The position numbers and the translations under genes are program-made. A DNA stretch of 64,000 bases. It comes from Inquilinus limosus DSM 16000. Lineage in GTDB: Bacteria; Pseudomonadota; Alphaproteobacteria; DSM-16000; Inquilinaceae. The stretch spans positions 46,756-110,755 of the forward strand of contig NZ_AUHM01000031.1 of NCBI RefSeq assembly GCF_000423185.1, given 5' to 3'. A model generated the notes under the pieces. That model did no database searches and was not told the origin of the DNA. It saw only the letters and a list, made by a program, of their open reading frames with translations. Below are positions 54,530 to 63,819 of the stretch, piece after piece (within the stretch, counting starts at the first letter, position 1; every line of letters begins with the position of its first letter).

Positions 54530-56995
54530 ATGGGTCTTCTTGACGGCCTGCTCGGGGATGACGGATTGCTCGGCGGTCTGCTGGGCAATGACGGTCTCCT
54601 CGGCGGCCTTCTCGGCAGCGACGGCCTTCTTGGCGGGCTGCTTGGTGATGACGGTCTGCTCGGGAATCTTTTGGGCGACGACGCTCTCAGCGGCGTGATC
54701 GGCACGGTGAAGAGCGTCCTGGGCTCCCTGGACGGCCTGGTCTTCGGCGGCTCCGAGGGCGAAGGGCTCCTCGGCGGCGTCTTCGGCCTGGTCGATGGGT
54801 TGCTCAACGGCCTGCTCGGCGGTGCGCTCGGCGGCGATCTGACCGGCGGCCTGCTCGGCTCGGTCGAGGATCTGCTCGACGGCATCCTGCACGCCGACGT
54901 GCTCGGCAGCCTGGTCGGCGGCGTGCTCGAGACGGTCGGCGGCCTGCTCGGCGACATCCTCGGCGGCGACGTGCTCGGCGGTATCCTGAACGCCGATCTC
55001 GGCGGCATCCTGGGCGGCGTGCTCGAGACGGCGAACGGCCTGCTCGGCGGCATCCTGGGCGGCAGCGACCTGCTCGGCGGCCTGCTGGACGGTGACCTGC
55101 TCGGCGGCGTGCTCGGAACGGTGGGCGGCCTGCTGAACGGCGTCCTCGGCGGCGATCTGCTGGACGGCGGCCTGCTCGACGGACTGCTGGGCGGCGACCT
55201 GCTGGGCGGCCTGCTCGAGACGGTGAACGGCCTGCTGGGCGGCATCCTCGGCGGCGACCTGCTGGGCGGCGACCTGCTGGGCGGCGTGCTCGATCTGGTC
55301 GACGGCCTGCTCGGCGGCCTGACCGGCGGCGACGACCTGCTCGGTGGCCTGCTGGGCGGCCTGCTCGGCGGCGACGACCTGCTCGGCGGCCTGATCGGGG
55401 CGGTCGAGGGCATCGTCAACGGCCTGCTGGGCGGCGATCTGCTGGGCGGCGACCTGCTGGGCGGCCTGCTCGGCTCGGTCGGCGACCTGCTGAACGGCCT
55501 GCTGGGCGGCGACCTGCTGGGCGGCGTCCTCGACGGCGACCTGCTGGGCGGCCTGCTCGGCACCGTCACCGATCTGCTCGACGGCATCCTCGGCGGCGAC
55601 CTGCTGGGCGGCGACCTGCTCGGCGGCATCACCGACACGCTGAACGACCTGCTGGGCGGCCTGCTCGGCGGCGGCGACCTGCTGGGCGGCGTGCTCGGCA
55701 CCGTCACCGGTCTGCTCGACGGCCTGCTGGGCGGCGACCTGCTGGGCGGCGACCTGCTGGGCGGCCTGCTCGGCACGGTTACCGGCCTGCTCGACGGCCT
55801 GCTGGGCGGCGACATCCTGGGCGGCACCCTCGGCGGGCTCGACCTCGGCAACATCGGCGGCACGGTCGAGGGCATCCTCGGCGGCGTGCTGGCGACGGTC
55901 GAGGGCGTGCTGGGCGGGCTGCTGGGCGGCGACGGCCTCGGCGGCATCATCGACCTCGACGGCATCCTGGGCAGCCTGCTCGGCGGCGGCGTCAGCCTGG
56001 AGGCTGCGCTCGACACCGTCCTGGCCTCGCTCGGCGATGCCGTGTTCAGCATCGACATCAGCGGCCTGGGCAACATCGGTCCGCTCGACGTCGTCACCGG
56101 CCTGCTCGGCTCGGTGCTGAACGTCGTCGGCCTGGGCGCCAACTCCCTGGCCAACATCGTCGGCGACGTGGCCGGCTCGGCCGACACCGTCAATGGCGGC
56201 GCCAATGCCGACATCCTGAACGGCTATCTCGGCGACGACCGGATCCGCGGCAATGCCGGCGATGACCGCATCGACGGCGGCACGGGCAACGACACCGCCT
56301 ATGGCGATGCCGGCAACGACACCATCACCGGTGGCATCGGCAACGACACCATCGTCGGTGGCGCCGGCGCCGACGTCATGATCGGCGGCGTCGGCAACGA
56401 CATCTACTACGTCGACAACTTCGGCGACCGGACTCAGGAGCTGGCGAACGGCGGGACCGATTGGGTGGTCTCGACCAAGAGCTGGACCCTGGCCGACAAC
56501 GTCGAGAACCTGATGCTGGCGCAGGGCTCGGGCACCCAGGCGGTCGGTAACGCCCTGGGCAACACCCTCTGGGGCAACGAGACCAACAACGGCATCGCCG
56601 GCCTGGCCGGGAATGACATCATCGACGGCAAGGCCGGCAACGACGTCCTCGACGGCGGCGCGGGGACCGATACCCTGACCGGCGGCGCGGGCGCCGACAG
56701 CTTCCGGTTCCAGTCGATCGCGCACACCACGGTCGGCGCCGGCCGAGACGTGATCCTCGACTTCAACCACAGCCAGGGCGACAAGATCGACCTGCACTTC
56801 ATCGACGCCAGCACCAAGGTCGCCGGTGACCAGGCCTTCAGCTTCATCGGGTCGGCCAACTTCACCGGCGTGGCCGGGCAGCTGCACTTCCAGGGCGGGA
56901 TCCTGAGCGGCGACATCAACGGCGACGGCTGTGCCGACTTCGAGATCCAGGTCAAGGGTGCGGCCTCGCTGGTCGCGTCCGACTTCGTGCTCTGA
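54530..56995 (+). CDS. Large Leu/Gly/Asp-repeat protein with RTX C-terminus, probable type I secreted
   Basis: An 821-residue acidic protein. Residues 1-485 consist almost wholly of variants of GDLLGG, GGLLGG and GTVTGLLDGLLGG. A linker (485-553) leads to RTX calcium-binding nonapeptides at about 554-620 and 686-724 (such as GGTGNDTAY and GGAGTDTLT), then a serralysin-type C-terminal module (GADSFRFQSI, then VILDFNHSQGDKIDL). There is no Sec signal, as expected for type I secretion by an ABC exporter encoded elsewhere. GGAGGAGGG precedes the ATG, and a strong terminator follows. It is most likely a surface or matrix protein; the role is unknown. Confidence 0.88.
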   Translation: MGLLDGLLGDDGLLGGLLGNDGLLGGLLGSDGLLGGLLGDDGLLGNLLGDDALSGVIGTVKSVLGSLDGLVFGGSEGEGLLGGVFGLVDGLLNGLLGGALGGDLTGGLLGSVEDLLDGILHADVLGSLVGGVLETVGGLLGDILGGDVLGGILNADLGGILGGVLETANGLLGGILGGSDLLGGLLDGDLLGGVLGTVGGLLNGVLGGDLLDGGLLDGLLGGDLLGGLLETVNGLLGGILGGDLLGGDLLGGVLDLVDGLLGGLTGGDDLLGGLLGGLLGGDDLLGGLIGAVEGIVNGLLGGDLLGGDLLGGLLGSVGDLLNGLLGGDLLGGVLDGDLLGGLLGTVTDLLDGILGGDLLGGDLLGGITDTLNDLLGGLLGGGDLLGGVLGTVTGLLDGLLGGDLLGGDLLGGLLGTVTGLLDGLLGGDILGGTLGGLDLGNIGGTVEGILGGVLATVEGVLGGLLGGDGLGGIIDLDGILGSLLGGGVSLEAALDTVLASLGDAVFSIDISGLGNIGPLDVVTGLLGSVLNVVGLGANSLANIVGDVAGSADTVNGGANADILNGYLGDDRIRGNAGDDRIDGGTGNDTAYGDAGNDTITGGIGNDTIVGGAGADVMIGGVGNDIYYVDNFGDRTQELANGGTDWVVSTKSWTLADNVENLMLAQGSGTQAVGNALGNTLWGNETNNGIAGLAGNDIIDGKAGNDVLDGGAGTDTLTGGAGADSFRFQSIAHTTVGAGRDVILDFNHSQGDKIDLHFIDASTKVAGDQAFSFIGSANFTGVAGQLHFQGGILSGDINGDGCADFEIQVKGAASLVASDFVL

Positions 56996-57073
56996 TCGGC
57001 TCAGGCCGGTCGGGGGGATCGGCCCGGACGCTTGGCCCACGGGCGTCCGGGACTCCGATCCACCACTAGGGCA

Positions 57074-57110
57074 GCCGCGCGATGTCACGGCATCGCGCGG
57101 CTTTTCTTTT
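57074..57110 (+). terminator. Strong rho-independent terminator
   Basis: Eleven-base-pair stem GCCGCGCGATG / CATCGCGCGGC with loop TCACGG, followed by TTTTCTTTT. It ends transcription of the repeat-RTX gene and separates it from the isovaleryl-CoA dehydrogenase gene. Confidence 0.93.
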
Positions 57111-57169
57111 GCGGCGACGGCTTTGCTACAGTGCGGCAAACACCGCTGCGACTGGGAGCGACGCCCGCC

Positions 57170-58342
57170 ATGATCCCCAACGAGCCGCAAGGCCTCGATT
57201 TCATGCTCGGCGACACCGCCGACATGCTGCGCGATTCGGTGCGCGGCTTCGCCGAAGCCGAGATCGCGCCGCGCGCCGCCGCGATCGACCGCGACAACCA
57301 GTTCCCGATGGATCTCTGGCGCAAGATGGGCGACCTCGGCGTCCTCGGCGTGACGGTCGAGGAGGAATACGGCGGCGCCGGCATGGGCTATCTCGAGCAC
57401 ATGGTGGCAATGGAGGAGATCTCCCGCGCCTCGGCCTCGGTCGGCCTGTCCTACGGCGCCCATTCCAACCTCTGCGTCAACCAGATCCGGCTGAACGGCA
57501 CCGAGGAGCAGAAGCGCCGCTACCTGCCGAAGCTGGTCGCGGGCGAGCATGTCGGGGCGCTGGCGATGTCCGAGCCGGGCGCCGGCTCCGACGTCGTCGG
57601 CATGAAGCTCAAGGCCGAGAAGAAGGGCGACCGCTGGGTCCTCAACGGCAACAAGATGTGGATCACCAACGGGCCGGACGCCGACACGCTGGTGGTCTAC
57701 GCCAAGACCGACCCGGCGGCCGGCCCGCGCGGCATCACCGCCTTCCTGGTCGAGAAGGGCTTCAAGGGCTTCTCCACCGCCCAGAAGCTCGACAAGCTCG
57801 GCATGCGCGGCTCGAACACCTGCGAGCTGGTGTTCCAGGACTGCGAGGTGCCGGAGGAGAACGTGCTCGGCCGGGTCGGCGAGGGGGTGCGCGTGCTGAT
57901 GAGCGGCCTCGACTACGAGCGCGCGGTGCTGGCGGCCGGGCCGCTCGGCATCATGCAGGCCTGCCTCGACATCGTCCTGCCCTATGTCCGCGACCGGCGG
58001 CAGTTCGGCCGGCCGATCGGCGAGTTCCAGCTGATGCAGGGCAAGGTCGCCGACATGTATGTCGCGCTGAACGCCAGCCGCGCCTACGTCTACGCGGTCG
58101 GCCGCGCCTGCGACCGGGGCCGGGTGACGCGGCAGGACGCGGCCGGCGCCATCCTCTACGCCGCCGAGAAGGCGACCTGGATGGCGCTGCAGGCCATCCA
58201 GGCGCTCGGCGGCAACGGCTACATCAACGAATTCGCGACCGGCCGCCTGCTGCGCGACGCCAAGCTCTACGAGATCGGCGCCGGCACCTCCGAGATCCGC
58301 CGCATGCTGATCGGCCGCGAGGTGATCGGGCTGAAGGGGTAG
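57170..58342 (+). CDS. ivd: Isovaleryl-CoA dehydrogenase
   Basis: FAD enzyme of leucine breakdown that oxidises isovaleryl-CoA to 3-methylcrotonyl-CoA and passes electrons to ETF; 390 residues. The catalytic base fits E250 in [16 protein letters not shown], the position that distinguishes IVD from other acyl-CoA dehydrogenases. Other motifs are [33 protein letters not shown] and the C-terminal [17 protein letters not shown] 57170 is chosen on conservation. No methylcrotonyl-CoA carboxylase genes follow, unlike in many leucine clusters. Confidence 0.93.
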   Translation: MIPNEPQGLDFMLGDTADMLRDSVRGFAEAEIAPRAAAIDRDNQFPMDLWRKMGDLGVLGVTVEEEYGGAGMGYLEHMVAMEEISRASASVGLSYGAHSNLCVNQIRLNGTEEQKRRYLPKLVAGEHVGALAMSEPGAGSDVVGMKLKAEKKGDRWVLNGNKMWITNGPDADTLVVYAKTDPAAGPRGITAFLVEKGFKGFSTAQKLDKLGMRGSNTCELVFQDCEVPEENVLGRVGEGVRVLMSGLDYERAVLAAGPLGIMQACLDIVLPYVRDRRQFGRPIGEFQLMQGKVADMYVALNASRAYVYAVGRACDRGRVTRQDAAGAILYAAEKATWMALQAIQALGGNGYINEFATGRLLRDAKLYEIGAGTSEIRRMLIGREVIGLKG

Positions 58343-58389
58343 GGCGGCTGGCCGGATGGCCGGGCTCCGCGCTCCCAGCCTGTGGCTTC

Positions 58390-58776
58390 TCAGGGCAGCG
58401 GATATCGCCGGATCGACCACCCCTTCGTTGTGTCCACAGTGACCTCGACCACCTGGTTCACAAGATCGGGATCGAGATCAACAGCATCGAGAAGTGCGGC
58501 GAAGGCGCGGCACTGGGCGTCGCGGCCGGGAATGCTGCCCTTGAGCAACGCCACGCCTGGATGGATCGTCTGGAGGCGATAAAGTGCTAGGAAATCGATA
58601 ACGTTGTTCGTGACGAGGACGAGGTCGTGCATCGCAACGACCTTGATGACATCCCAGTCCTTGAGCCCGGCCTTGCCGAGATCCACGAGCGTCTGGGCAG
58701 CATAGCCCCGTTGGTAGGCCACATCGCAACGTGCTCGGGAAAGGCACTCGTCGATCAGAAAGCAGGGGGCGGTCAT
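58390..58776 (-). CDS. DUF5615 PIN-like toxin
   Basis: A 128-residue PIN-like protein of the DUF5615 type. It starts MTAPCFLIDECLSRARCDVA with the first acids D9 and E10, and has HDLVLVTNNVIDFLALYRLQ in the family position. Its ATG overlaps the stop of the DUF433 gene by four bases. It is probably the ribonuclease toxin of a pair like VapC45 of Mycobacterium tuberculosis. The gene is intact. Confidence 0.85.
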   Translation of the reverse strand: MTAPCFLIDECLSRARCDVAYQRGYAAQTLVDLGKAGLKDWDVIKVVAMHDLVLVTNNVIDFLALYRLQTIHPGVALLKGSIPGRDAQCRAFAALLDAVDLDPDLVNQVVEVTVDTTKGWSIRRYPLP

Positions 58777-59384
58777 CGCCCCCGCTTGGTCCGGTCGGAC
58801 GCCTCCTGCCACGGCGCCTTGGCGCGAGGGCGACCGCGGCGCGGGTAGGCCACGCACCAGATCCGGGCGGCATCGAGCATATCGCGCGTCAGCCTGGGAT
58901 AGTCCTCGAGCAGCTCGGCTTCGGAGATGCCGGCGGCGAGCGCATCTGCGATCGGATGGACGAGGATCCGGGTCCCTTTGAAGGTTGCCGCGCCTGCCTG
59001 GATGTCCGGATCCTCGACGATCAGCCGTTTCGCGCTCTTCAGCTTTCTCCACCGGCTGTCGATATCAGCCCGATAGGGCCTCAGATCGACTTGATACGTC
59101 ACGCTGGTTTCGGGGTCCTTCGTCACGAGTCGTCCCGGCGATGCTCCTTCCGCCAGCTTGGCGTACCAACGCTGGCGGATCTCCACGGGAACTCGTCCTG
59201 CCAGCGACGTCTCGATCTTGAAGGCCACCAATCCCCTCTTGTCGAGCCGTCGACGTCCGCCTTGCGCCGTCACCCAGCGGGAAGGAACACGCTTCCGGTC
59301 GATCGCATCGTTGATCTGGTCGGGGCGAAGGCCTGTGACGACACATGCCTCGCCGACCGTGAGGTCGTCAGTCGCGTCGGCCAT
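58773..59384 (-). CDS. DUF433-containing antitoxin
   Basis: Antitoxin partner of 203 residues. An N-terminal MerR-like part (about 10-55) is suggested by TVGEACVVTGLRPDQINDAI and RWVTAQGGRRRLDKRGLVAF. The C-terminal DUF433 domain (about 120-185) has FKGTRILVHPIADALAAGIS and LLEDYPRLTRDMLDAA. ATG 59384 has GGAGGGC five bases upstream and is preferred over 59432. It overlaps the toxin gene and probably represses the operon through its DNA-binding end. Confidence 0.85.
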   Translation of the reverse strand: MADATDDLTVGEACVVTGLRPDQINDAIDRKRVPSRWVTAQGGRRRLDKRGLVAFKIETSLAGRVPVEIRQRWYAKLAEGASPGRLVTKDPETSVTYQVDLRPYRADIDSRWRKLKSAKRLIVEDPDIQAGAATFKGTRILVHPIADALAAGISEAELLEDYPRLTRDMLDAARIWCVAYPRRGRPRAKAPWQEASDRTKRGR

Positions 59385-59475
59385 CTCGCCCTCCAAAATG
59401 CATCTGCGCCATGCAGACAGATTTTGTGTCATGGGCAGTTTGAGTCAAGTCGACAGCGGCCAGCCGCCTGACGGC

Positions 59476-59910
59476 CTACTTGTCGTAGGTCGTCAGCGTG
59501 GCGCCGGTGTCGCCGACCGCGACCACCACCAGCTTGGCCGGCTCGGTCGCGCTGGCGTTCTCGCTGACGCCGTGGGCGGAGCCGGGCGGCTCGATCCAGA
59601 ACTGGCCGGCGCGGAACACCTCGGTCGGGCCGCCATTGACCTGCGAGCGGACGGCGCCCGACACGACATAGGCGAACAGCGTCGCCGAGGCGTGGTGGTG
59701 GTGCGCCGGCGAGGTGCCGCCGGGGGCGTAGTCGACGGTCAGCGCGGTCAGCGACTTGCCCGGGATGTTGGCCAGCGGCTGCGCCGTCAGCGGCGTGACC
59801 GTGTCGCCCTGTCCCGCCGCCCGGGCGGCCGTCCAGGCCTGGCCGCCGGCGAAGCCGATGGTTCCGGCCAGGACCGCAACCGCGGCGATCTTCCTGGAAA
59901 CGAAGGTCAT
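59476..59910 (-). CDS. Exported cupin-domain protein
   Basis: A 144-residue single-cupin protein with an N-terminal signal or anchor (FVSRKIAAVAVLAGTIGFAG). The metal site reads PAHHHHASATLFAYVVSGAV in motif 1 and FWIEPPGSAHGVSENA in motif 2, so His and Glu ligands are present. ATG 59910 has GGAGAAG upstream. Similar exported cupins are often found with redox or stress genes but their reaction is not known. It is divergent from the large repeat protein. Confidence 0.85.
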   Translation of the reverse strand: MTFVSRKIAAVAVLAGTIGFAGGQAWTAARAAGQGDTVTPLTAQPLANIPGKSLTALTVDYAPGGTSPAHHHHASATLFAYVVSGAVRSQVNGGPTEVFRAGQFWIEPPGSAHGVSENASATEPAKLVVVAVGDTGATLTTYDK

Positions 59911-60138
59911 GGTGCTTCTCCATCTCGGCGGCCGGTCGCATCCGGGGCCGCTCCGAAGACAGGACGAGGCAGCCGCCGCGGATGTGACGGCGGGTTGCGT
60001 CTTCATCCGTCGCTGCAGCGGGCCCTGAAACCATCCTCGGCAAAAAGGCATCACCCTGTCACACGCCGTTCACGGGCGGTCCCTAGGCTCATAGTCATAT
60101 CGGACTGAAACATCGCAGATGCCGGAGAAGCCTGTCAC

Positions 60139-63100
60139 ATGGTGAAAGTCGACGCAGCGACCGACCGTTCCGCCCTGGGCGCGGCAGACCCCAGGACAGA
60201 CCCCGAAACCATCAACGCCTGGGAAGAGGCCAAGAAAGCGGCCAGGGAGGCGGGGATAGTCTGGAACCGGCCGAAGGGTGACGATCGCTCGGCGCAGGAC
60301 ATCATCAATGACACGCCCCTGTTGCGCGATCTCGGCAATCAGAGCGGCGTCAGGGACATGCTGGAGGACAGGGTCGGCGGCGACATCGAGACGGATGCAG
60401 ACGCCGCCTTCAGGGCGGCGCAGGTTCTCGAGCATGTCGAGAAGTTCGACGAGAGCGGAAACAGGATCGCCGGAGGCGACATCGGCAATGGCCGCGTCGA
60501 CGGCTTCACCAAGGACGGCGACGCCAGGCACGGCACGGAAGCCGGCCGGCTGCAGGACTTCGGCAAATACGGCTTCTCCAACCTGAAGGGCCAGCTCGAA
60601 AACCCGGCCTCCGCCGGCGACGACACGGAAGCCCGCGAACAGGCCGAGATGGTGGGGATCACATGGGAGCTGCCGGACGACGACAAGCGTTCGGCGCAAG
60701 AGATCATCGACGACTCGCCGCTGCTGAAAAATCTGGGCAACCAGAGCGGCATCAAGGACATGCTGAAGGAACGGGTCGGCGATTTCGAGACGGATGCAGA
60801 CGCCGCCTTCAGGGCGGCGCAGGTTCTCGAGCATGTCGAGAAGTTCGACGAGAGCGGAAACAGGATCGCCGGAGGCGACATCGGCAATGGCCGCGTCGAC
60901 GGCTTCACCAAGGACGGCGACGCCAGGCACGGCACGGAAGCCGGCCGGCTGCAGGACTTCGGCAAATACGGCTTCTCCAACCTGAAGGGCCAGCTCGAAA
61001 ACCCGGCCTCCGTCGGCGCCGACGCGGAAGCTCGCGAACAGGCCGAGATGGTGGGGATCAAATGGGAGCTGCCGGACGACGACAAGCGTTCGGCGCAAGA
61101 GATCATCGACGACTCGCCGCTGCTGAAAAATCTGGGCAACCAGAGCGGCGTCAAGGACATGCTGAAGGAACGGGTCGGCGATTTCGAGACGGATGCCGAT
61201 GCCGCATTCAGGGCGAGCCAAGTCCTCGATCGCATCACGATGTATGACGAGACGGGCAACGCCCTGTCCGGTGGGGACGTCGCCAACACCAGCGTCGACG
61301 GCTTCACCAAGAGCGGCGAAGCAAGACACGGCACGGAGGCTGGCCGCCTTCAGGATTTCGGCAAATACGGCTTCTCCACCCTTCCGGGCGTGAAGAAGGC
61401 CGAGGATATCGGCAGCTACAAGGACTTCCTGAAAGCCAATCCGGACGCGGATGAGGCGTCGAAAACGCTGGCCAGATACGCGGCCATCATCGGCGAGAAC
61501 TTCGACGCGATCAGGGGCAAGACCGGTTCGGGCGACAACCTGACGGCCGAAGCGCTGAGGAAGTACAGGGACGAGAACCCACAGATCAGCGAGGAGTTCA
61601 AGGAGGCGCTCGATTTCTGGTCGCAGCCGGGCGCCTTCAACACGCTCGAGACGGCGCAGGACCCGCTGAAACTCAAGCCCGACGGCAATCTCAGCCAGGA
61701 CGACGTGAAGAACTGGCTGGCGGCGCAGGCCCCGAAGGATGCCGCCTCGGCCATCACCTTCCTGTCAGGCGTCGCCGACAGGAATGTCGTCGCGGGCACC
61801 GATACCAGCCAATTGAACCAGGACCTGTTCGAGCACCCCGAAAATCACTCCACGGAAGAAAAAGCCGCTGCCCTTCAGGAGCTGCTGACGGCCCGGCAGC
61901 TGATCACCGAGGGCGCCGCGGCGGGCATGTGGAAGGACGACTACTCCATCGTCAGCATCGCCAACCGCGTGCGCAGCCATCCGAATCCGGAGAAGCTGCT
62001 CGAGGACGTCAACGATCATATCGAGACCCTCGAGAGCGACCCGGAGGTCGTCAAGTATCTGAACGAGAACAGCTCCAAGCAGATCACCACGCTGCTGGAC
62101 GACAACAAGGGCCTCAAGGACGCCCTGCAGAAGACCTATGACGACGATATCAAGTCCGGAAAGGCCCTCGACAGCCTGTGGGACACGAGGATGAAGGACG
62201 GCAAGACGGACCAGCAGGCGGTCCTGGCCGAGTTCTTCGGATCGGCGCAGATGTTCCAGGGCGCCCTGGGCATCAAGGACGCGGCGGATATCCAGAACGC
62301 CGTCAAGAATTCCAAGCATGCCGGCGAACTGCAGGATTTCTACGAGAATTCGCTGGCTTCCGGCGATCGCCTGAACGAGCTGCTCAAGACCAGTTCCTTC
62401 GAGAAGGCAGCCAGTGCGTTCAGCATGGAGGTGGCGCTGTACAACGCTGCGCTCGACCCCGAATTCACCGGGAAGTTCGACGGGCGGCTGAATGAGAACT
62501 TCACCCGGATCGCGCAGGACAACGCCTTCAAGGACGCTTCGTTCGACGACCTGAAAAAGGCGTTCGGCATCAATGGCGGCGACGAGCTGGATGAGGAGAA
62601 GGTTAAGTCCTTCATCGAGCAGGTCGGCAAGGACAATCCGGAGCTGTTCATCAATCAGGACGGGACGGTCGCAAAGCCCGACCAGATCCTGGCCACTTTC
62701 AGGGGCGACTGGGACCTGCTGCGCCAGGGGGCGAAGACGCTCAACGAGCTCCAGCTCTTCAGCCCTGATTCGTCGGTCAAGGGGGCCGCCGACAAGGGTG
62801 TCCTGCATGGCGTCAGCGGCCTCTTCCTGGCCGGTGTCACGATCGCCAAGGGCGCCAGCGGCTCGGGCAAGCTGACCGAGCGGCAGATCGTCGACATCAC
62901 CACCGGCTCGATCCAGACCGCCACGATCATGACCGAAGGCGGGATCAAGGGCTACCAGGACTACCTGAAGGGCGTGAAGGGCAAGCTCGAGGGCGATCTT
63001 CTCGACCATGTCGGCTCGCTTCTCGACGACGTCTCCCCGGAGAGCCAGGCCCTGCAGGAGAAGAACAGGCTCCACGACAAGCTGACCTCCAACCTGGGCA

Positions 63101-63540
63101 AGTTCGAGCAGGCTGCCAAGGGCCTGGGCGGGATCGTCGGCATCGCCGCCGGCGCCTACGGCATCTTCGACGGCGTCCAGGCGATCCGGAAGGGCGATAC
63201 GGTCACCGGCGGGATCAGCATCGCAGCGGGCTCCCTGGGGGCGATGGCCGGCCTGGCGTCCGCCGTCGAAGGCGGGCTGGCGCTGTTCGCCCCCAGCGTG
63301 GCGCGGATGATCCCGGCGCTGGCCGCTGGCGGCCTCGGGTTGGCTGCGGCGGGTGTCGGTGCGCTGGCGCTGATCCTTCCGAGCCTGATCGAGGAAGGCA
63401 AGCAGCAGAAGAGGGCCGACGACTTCGGGGACCTGCTCGGCAGCTATCTGACGAAGTACGGGATCGACGGCGTGAAGGACGGCGACATCTGGGATGTCCC
63501 CGATGACGAATGGCCTGACGCCGGCAGCGGCCTGTCGTGA
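60139..63540 (+). CDS. Large repeat protein resembling HrpF/NolX/HrpK type III translocon or effector proteins
   Basis: A 1133-residue hydrophilic protein. Three repeats of 133 residues cover about 29-427, each with SAQEIIDDSPLLKNLGNQSG and FDESGNRIAGGDIGNGRVDG (an EF-hand-like Asp/Gly loop). The middle has FWSQPGAFNTLETA and KPDGNLSQDDVKNWLAAQ (about 514-531), the type of calcium-site module seen in HrpF/NolX/HrpK. The C-terminus (about 995-1084) is hydrophobic, Gly/Ala-rich, with probable membrane-inserting helices, then a short acidic end. No Sec signal is seen. GGAGAAG precedes the ATG. No type III genes are in the window. Family placement is from recalled similarity. Confidence 0.7.
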   Translation: MVKVDAATDRSALGAADPRTDPETINAWEEAKKAAREAGIVWNRPKGDDRSAQDIINDTPLLRDLGNQSGVRDMLEDRVGGDIETDADAAFRAAQVLEHVEKFDESGNRIAGGDIGNGRVDGFTKDGDARHGTEAGRLQDFGKYGFSNLKGQLENPASAGDDTEAREQAEMVGITWELPDDDKRSAQEIIDDSPLLKNLGNQSGIKDMLKERVGDFETDADAAFRAAQVLEHVEKFDESGNRIAGGDIGNGRVDGFTKDGDARHGTEAGRLQDFGKYGFSNLKGQLENPASVGADAEAREQAEMVGIKWELPDDDKRSAQEIIDDSPLLKNLGNQSGVKDMLKERVGDFETDADAAFRASQVLDRITMYDETGNALSGGDVANTSVDGFTKSGEARHGTEAGRLQDFGKYGFSTLPGVKKAEDIGSYKDFLKANPDADEASKTLARYAAIIGENFDAIRGKTGSGDNLTAEALRKYRDENPQISEEFKEALDFWSQPGAFNTLETAQDPLKLKPDGNLSQDDVKNWLAAQAPKDAASAITFLSGVADRNVVAGTDTSQLNQDLFEHPENHSTEEKAAALQELLTARQLITEGAAAGMWKDDYSIVSIANRVRSHPNPEKLLEDVNDHIETLESDPEVVKYLNENSSKQITTLLDDNKGLKDALQKTYDDDIKSGKALDSLWDTRMKDGKTDQQAVLAEFFGSAQMFQGALGIKDAADIQNAVKNSKHAGELQDFYENSLASGDRLNELLKTSSFEKAASAFSMEVALYNAALDPEFTGKFDGRLNENFTRIAQDNAFKDASFDDLKKAFGINGGDELDEEKVKSFIEQVGKDNPELFINQDGTVAKPDQILATFRGDWDLLRQGAKTLNELQLFSPDSSVKGAADKGVLHGVSGLFLAGVTIAKGASGSGKLTERQIVDITTGSIQTATIMTEGGIKGYQDYLKGVKGKLEGDLLDHVGSLLDDVSPESQALQEKNRLHDKLTSNLGKFEQAAKGLGGIVGIAAGAYGIFDGVQAIRKGDTVTGGISIAAGSLGAMAGLASAVEGGLALFAPSVARMIPALAAGGLGLAAAGVGALALILPSLIEEGKQQKRADDFGDLLGSYLTKYGIDGVKDGDIWDVPDDEWPDAGSGLS
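60223..61419. repeat. Three tandem 399-bp repeats inside the large repeat protein gene
   Basis: The units are exactly 399 bp apart, keeping frame. Units 1 and 2 are identical over 226 bp (60388-60613 against 60787-61012). Units 2 and 3 are nearly identical over the first half of the unit instead. This mosaic shows recent duplication plus exchange between units, giving potential for repeat-number change by recombination. Confidence 0.9.
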
Positions 63541-63661
63541 CGCGCGTCTGATGCGGACCGGCGCTGGGCTGGGATCGGCAGCACATGGGTGATCAGCGCG
63601 CATCCGCTCACCGGTCCTGCCGACCAAGCCCATTCCGCCTCCTGCTTAACTCGGAACACAT

Positions 63662-63676
63662 GTTCATGATATGTTC
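63662..63676. promoter_or_regulatory. LexA-type SOS box
   Basis: GTTCATGATATGTTC matches the alphaproteobacterial LexA site GTTC-N7-GTTC exactly. It lies inside a longer palindrome running from GGAACA to TGTTCC. Directly after it, ATG 63678 opens only 28 codons, so the gene this box once controlled may have been disrupted by the insertion sequence that follows. Confidence 0.7.
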
Positions 63677-63819
63677 CATGGATGTGGCGCAGAGCGATGG
63701 CGAGGCGGGCGAGGCCCGGCCGTCCGATCCCGACCGAGGCTGTGTGGAAACGCGTGTTTGGTGAGGGCAGGTGGGGGTGTCGGCGTGCTACCGGCAAAGC
63801 AGATTGGGCAGATCGGATA

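Noticed and set aside
54428..58420. A 1330-codon open frame on the minus strand across the RTX and ivd genes
   Set aside because: It is the complement of a GC-rich codon repeat and of a conserved ivd gene; its product is low-complexity Ala/Gln/Glu text with no family features, and it lacks a ribosome site.
60223..61419. CRISPR-like or non-coding repeat array
   Set aside because: Units are 399 bp, contiguous, in frame and encode a conserved repeat, with no short repeats and unique spacers.
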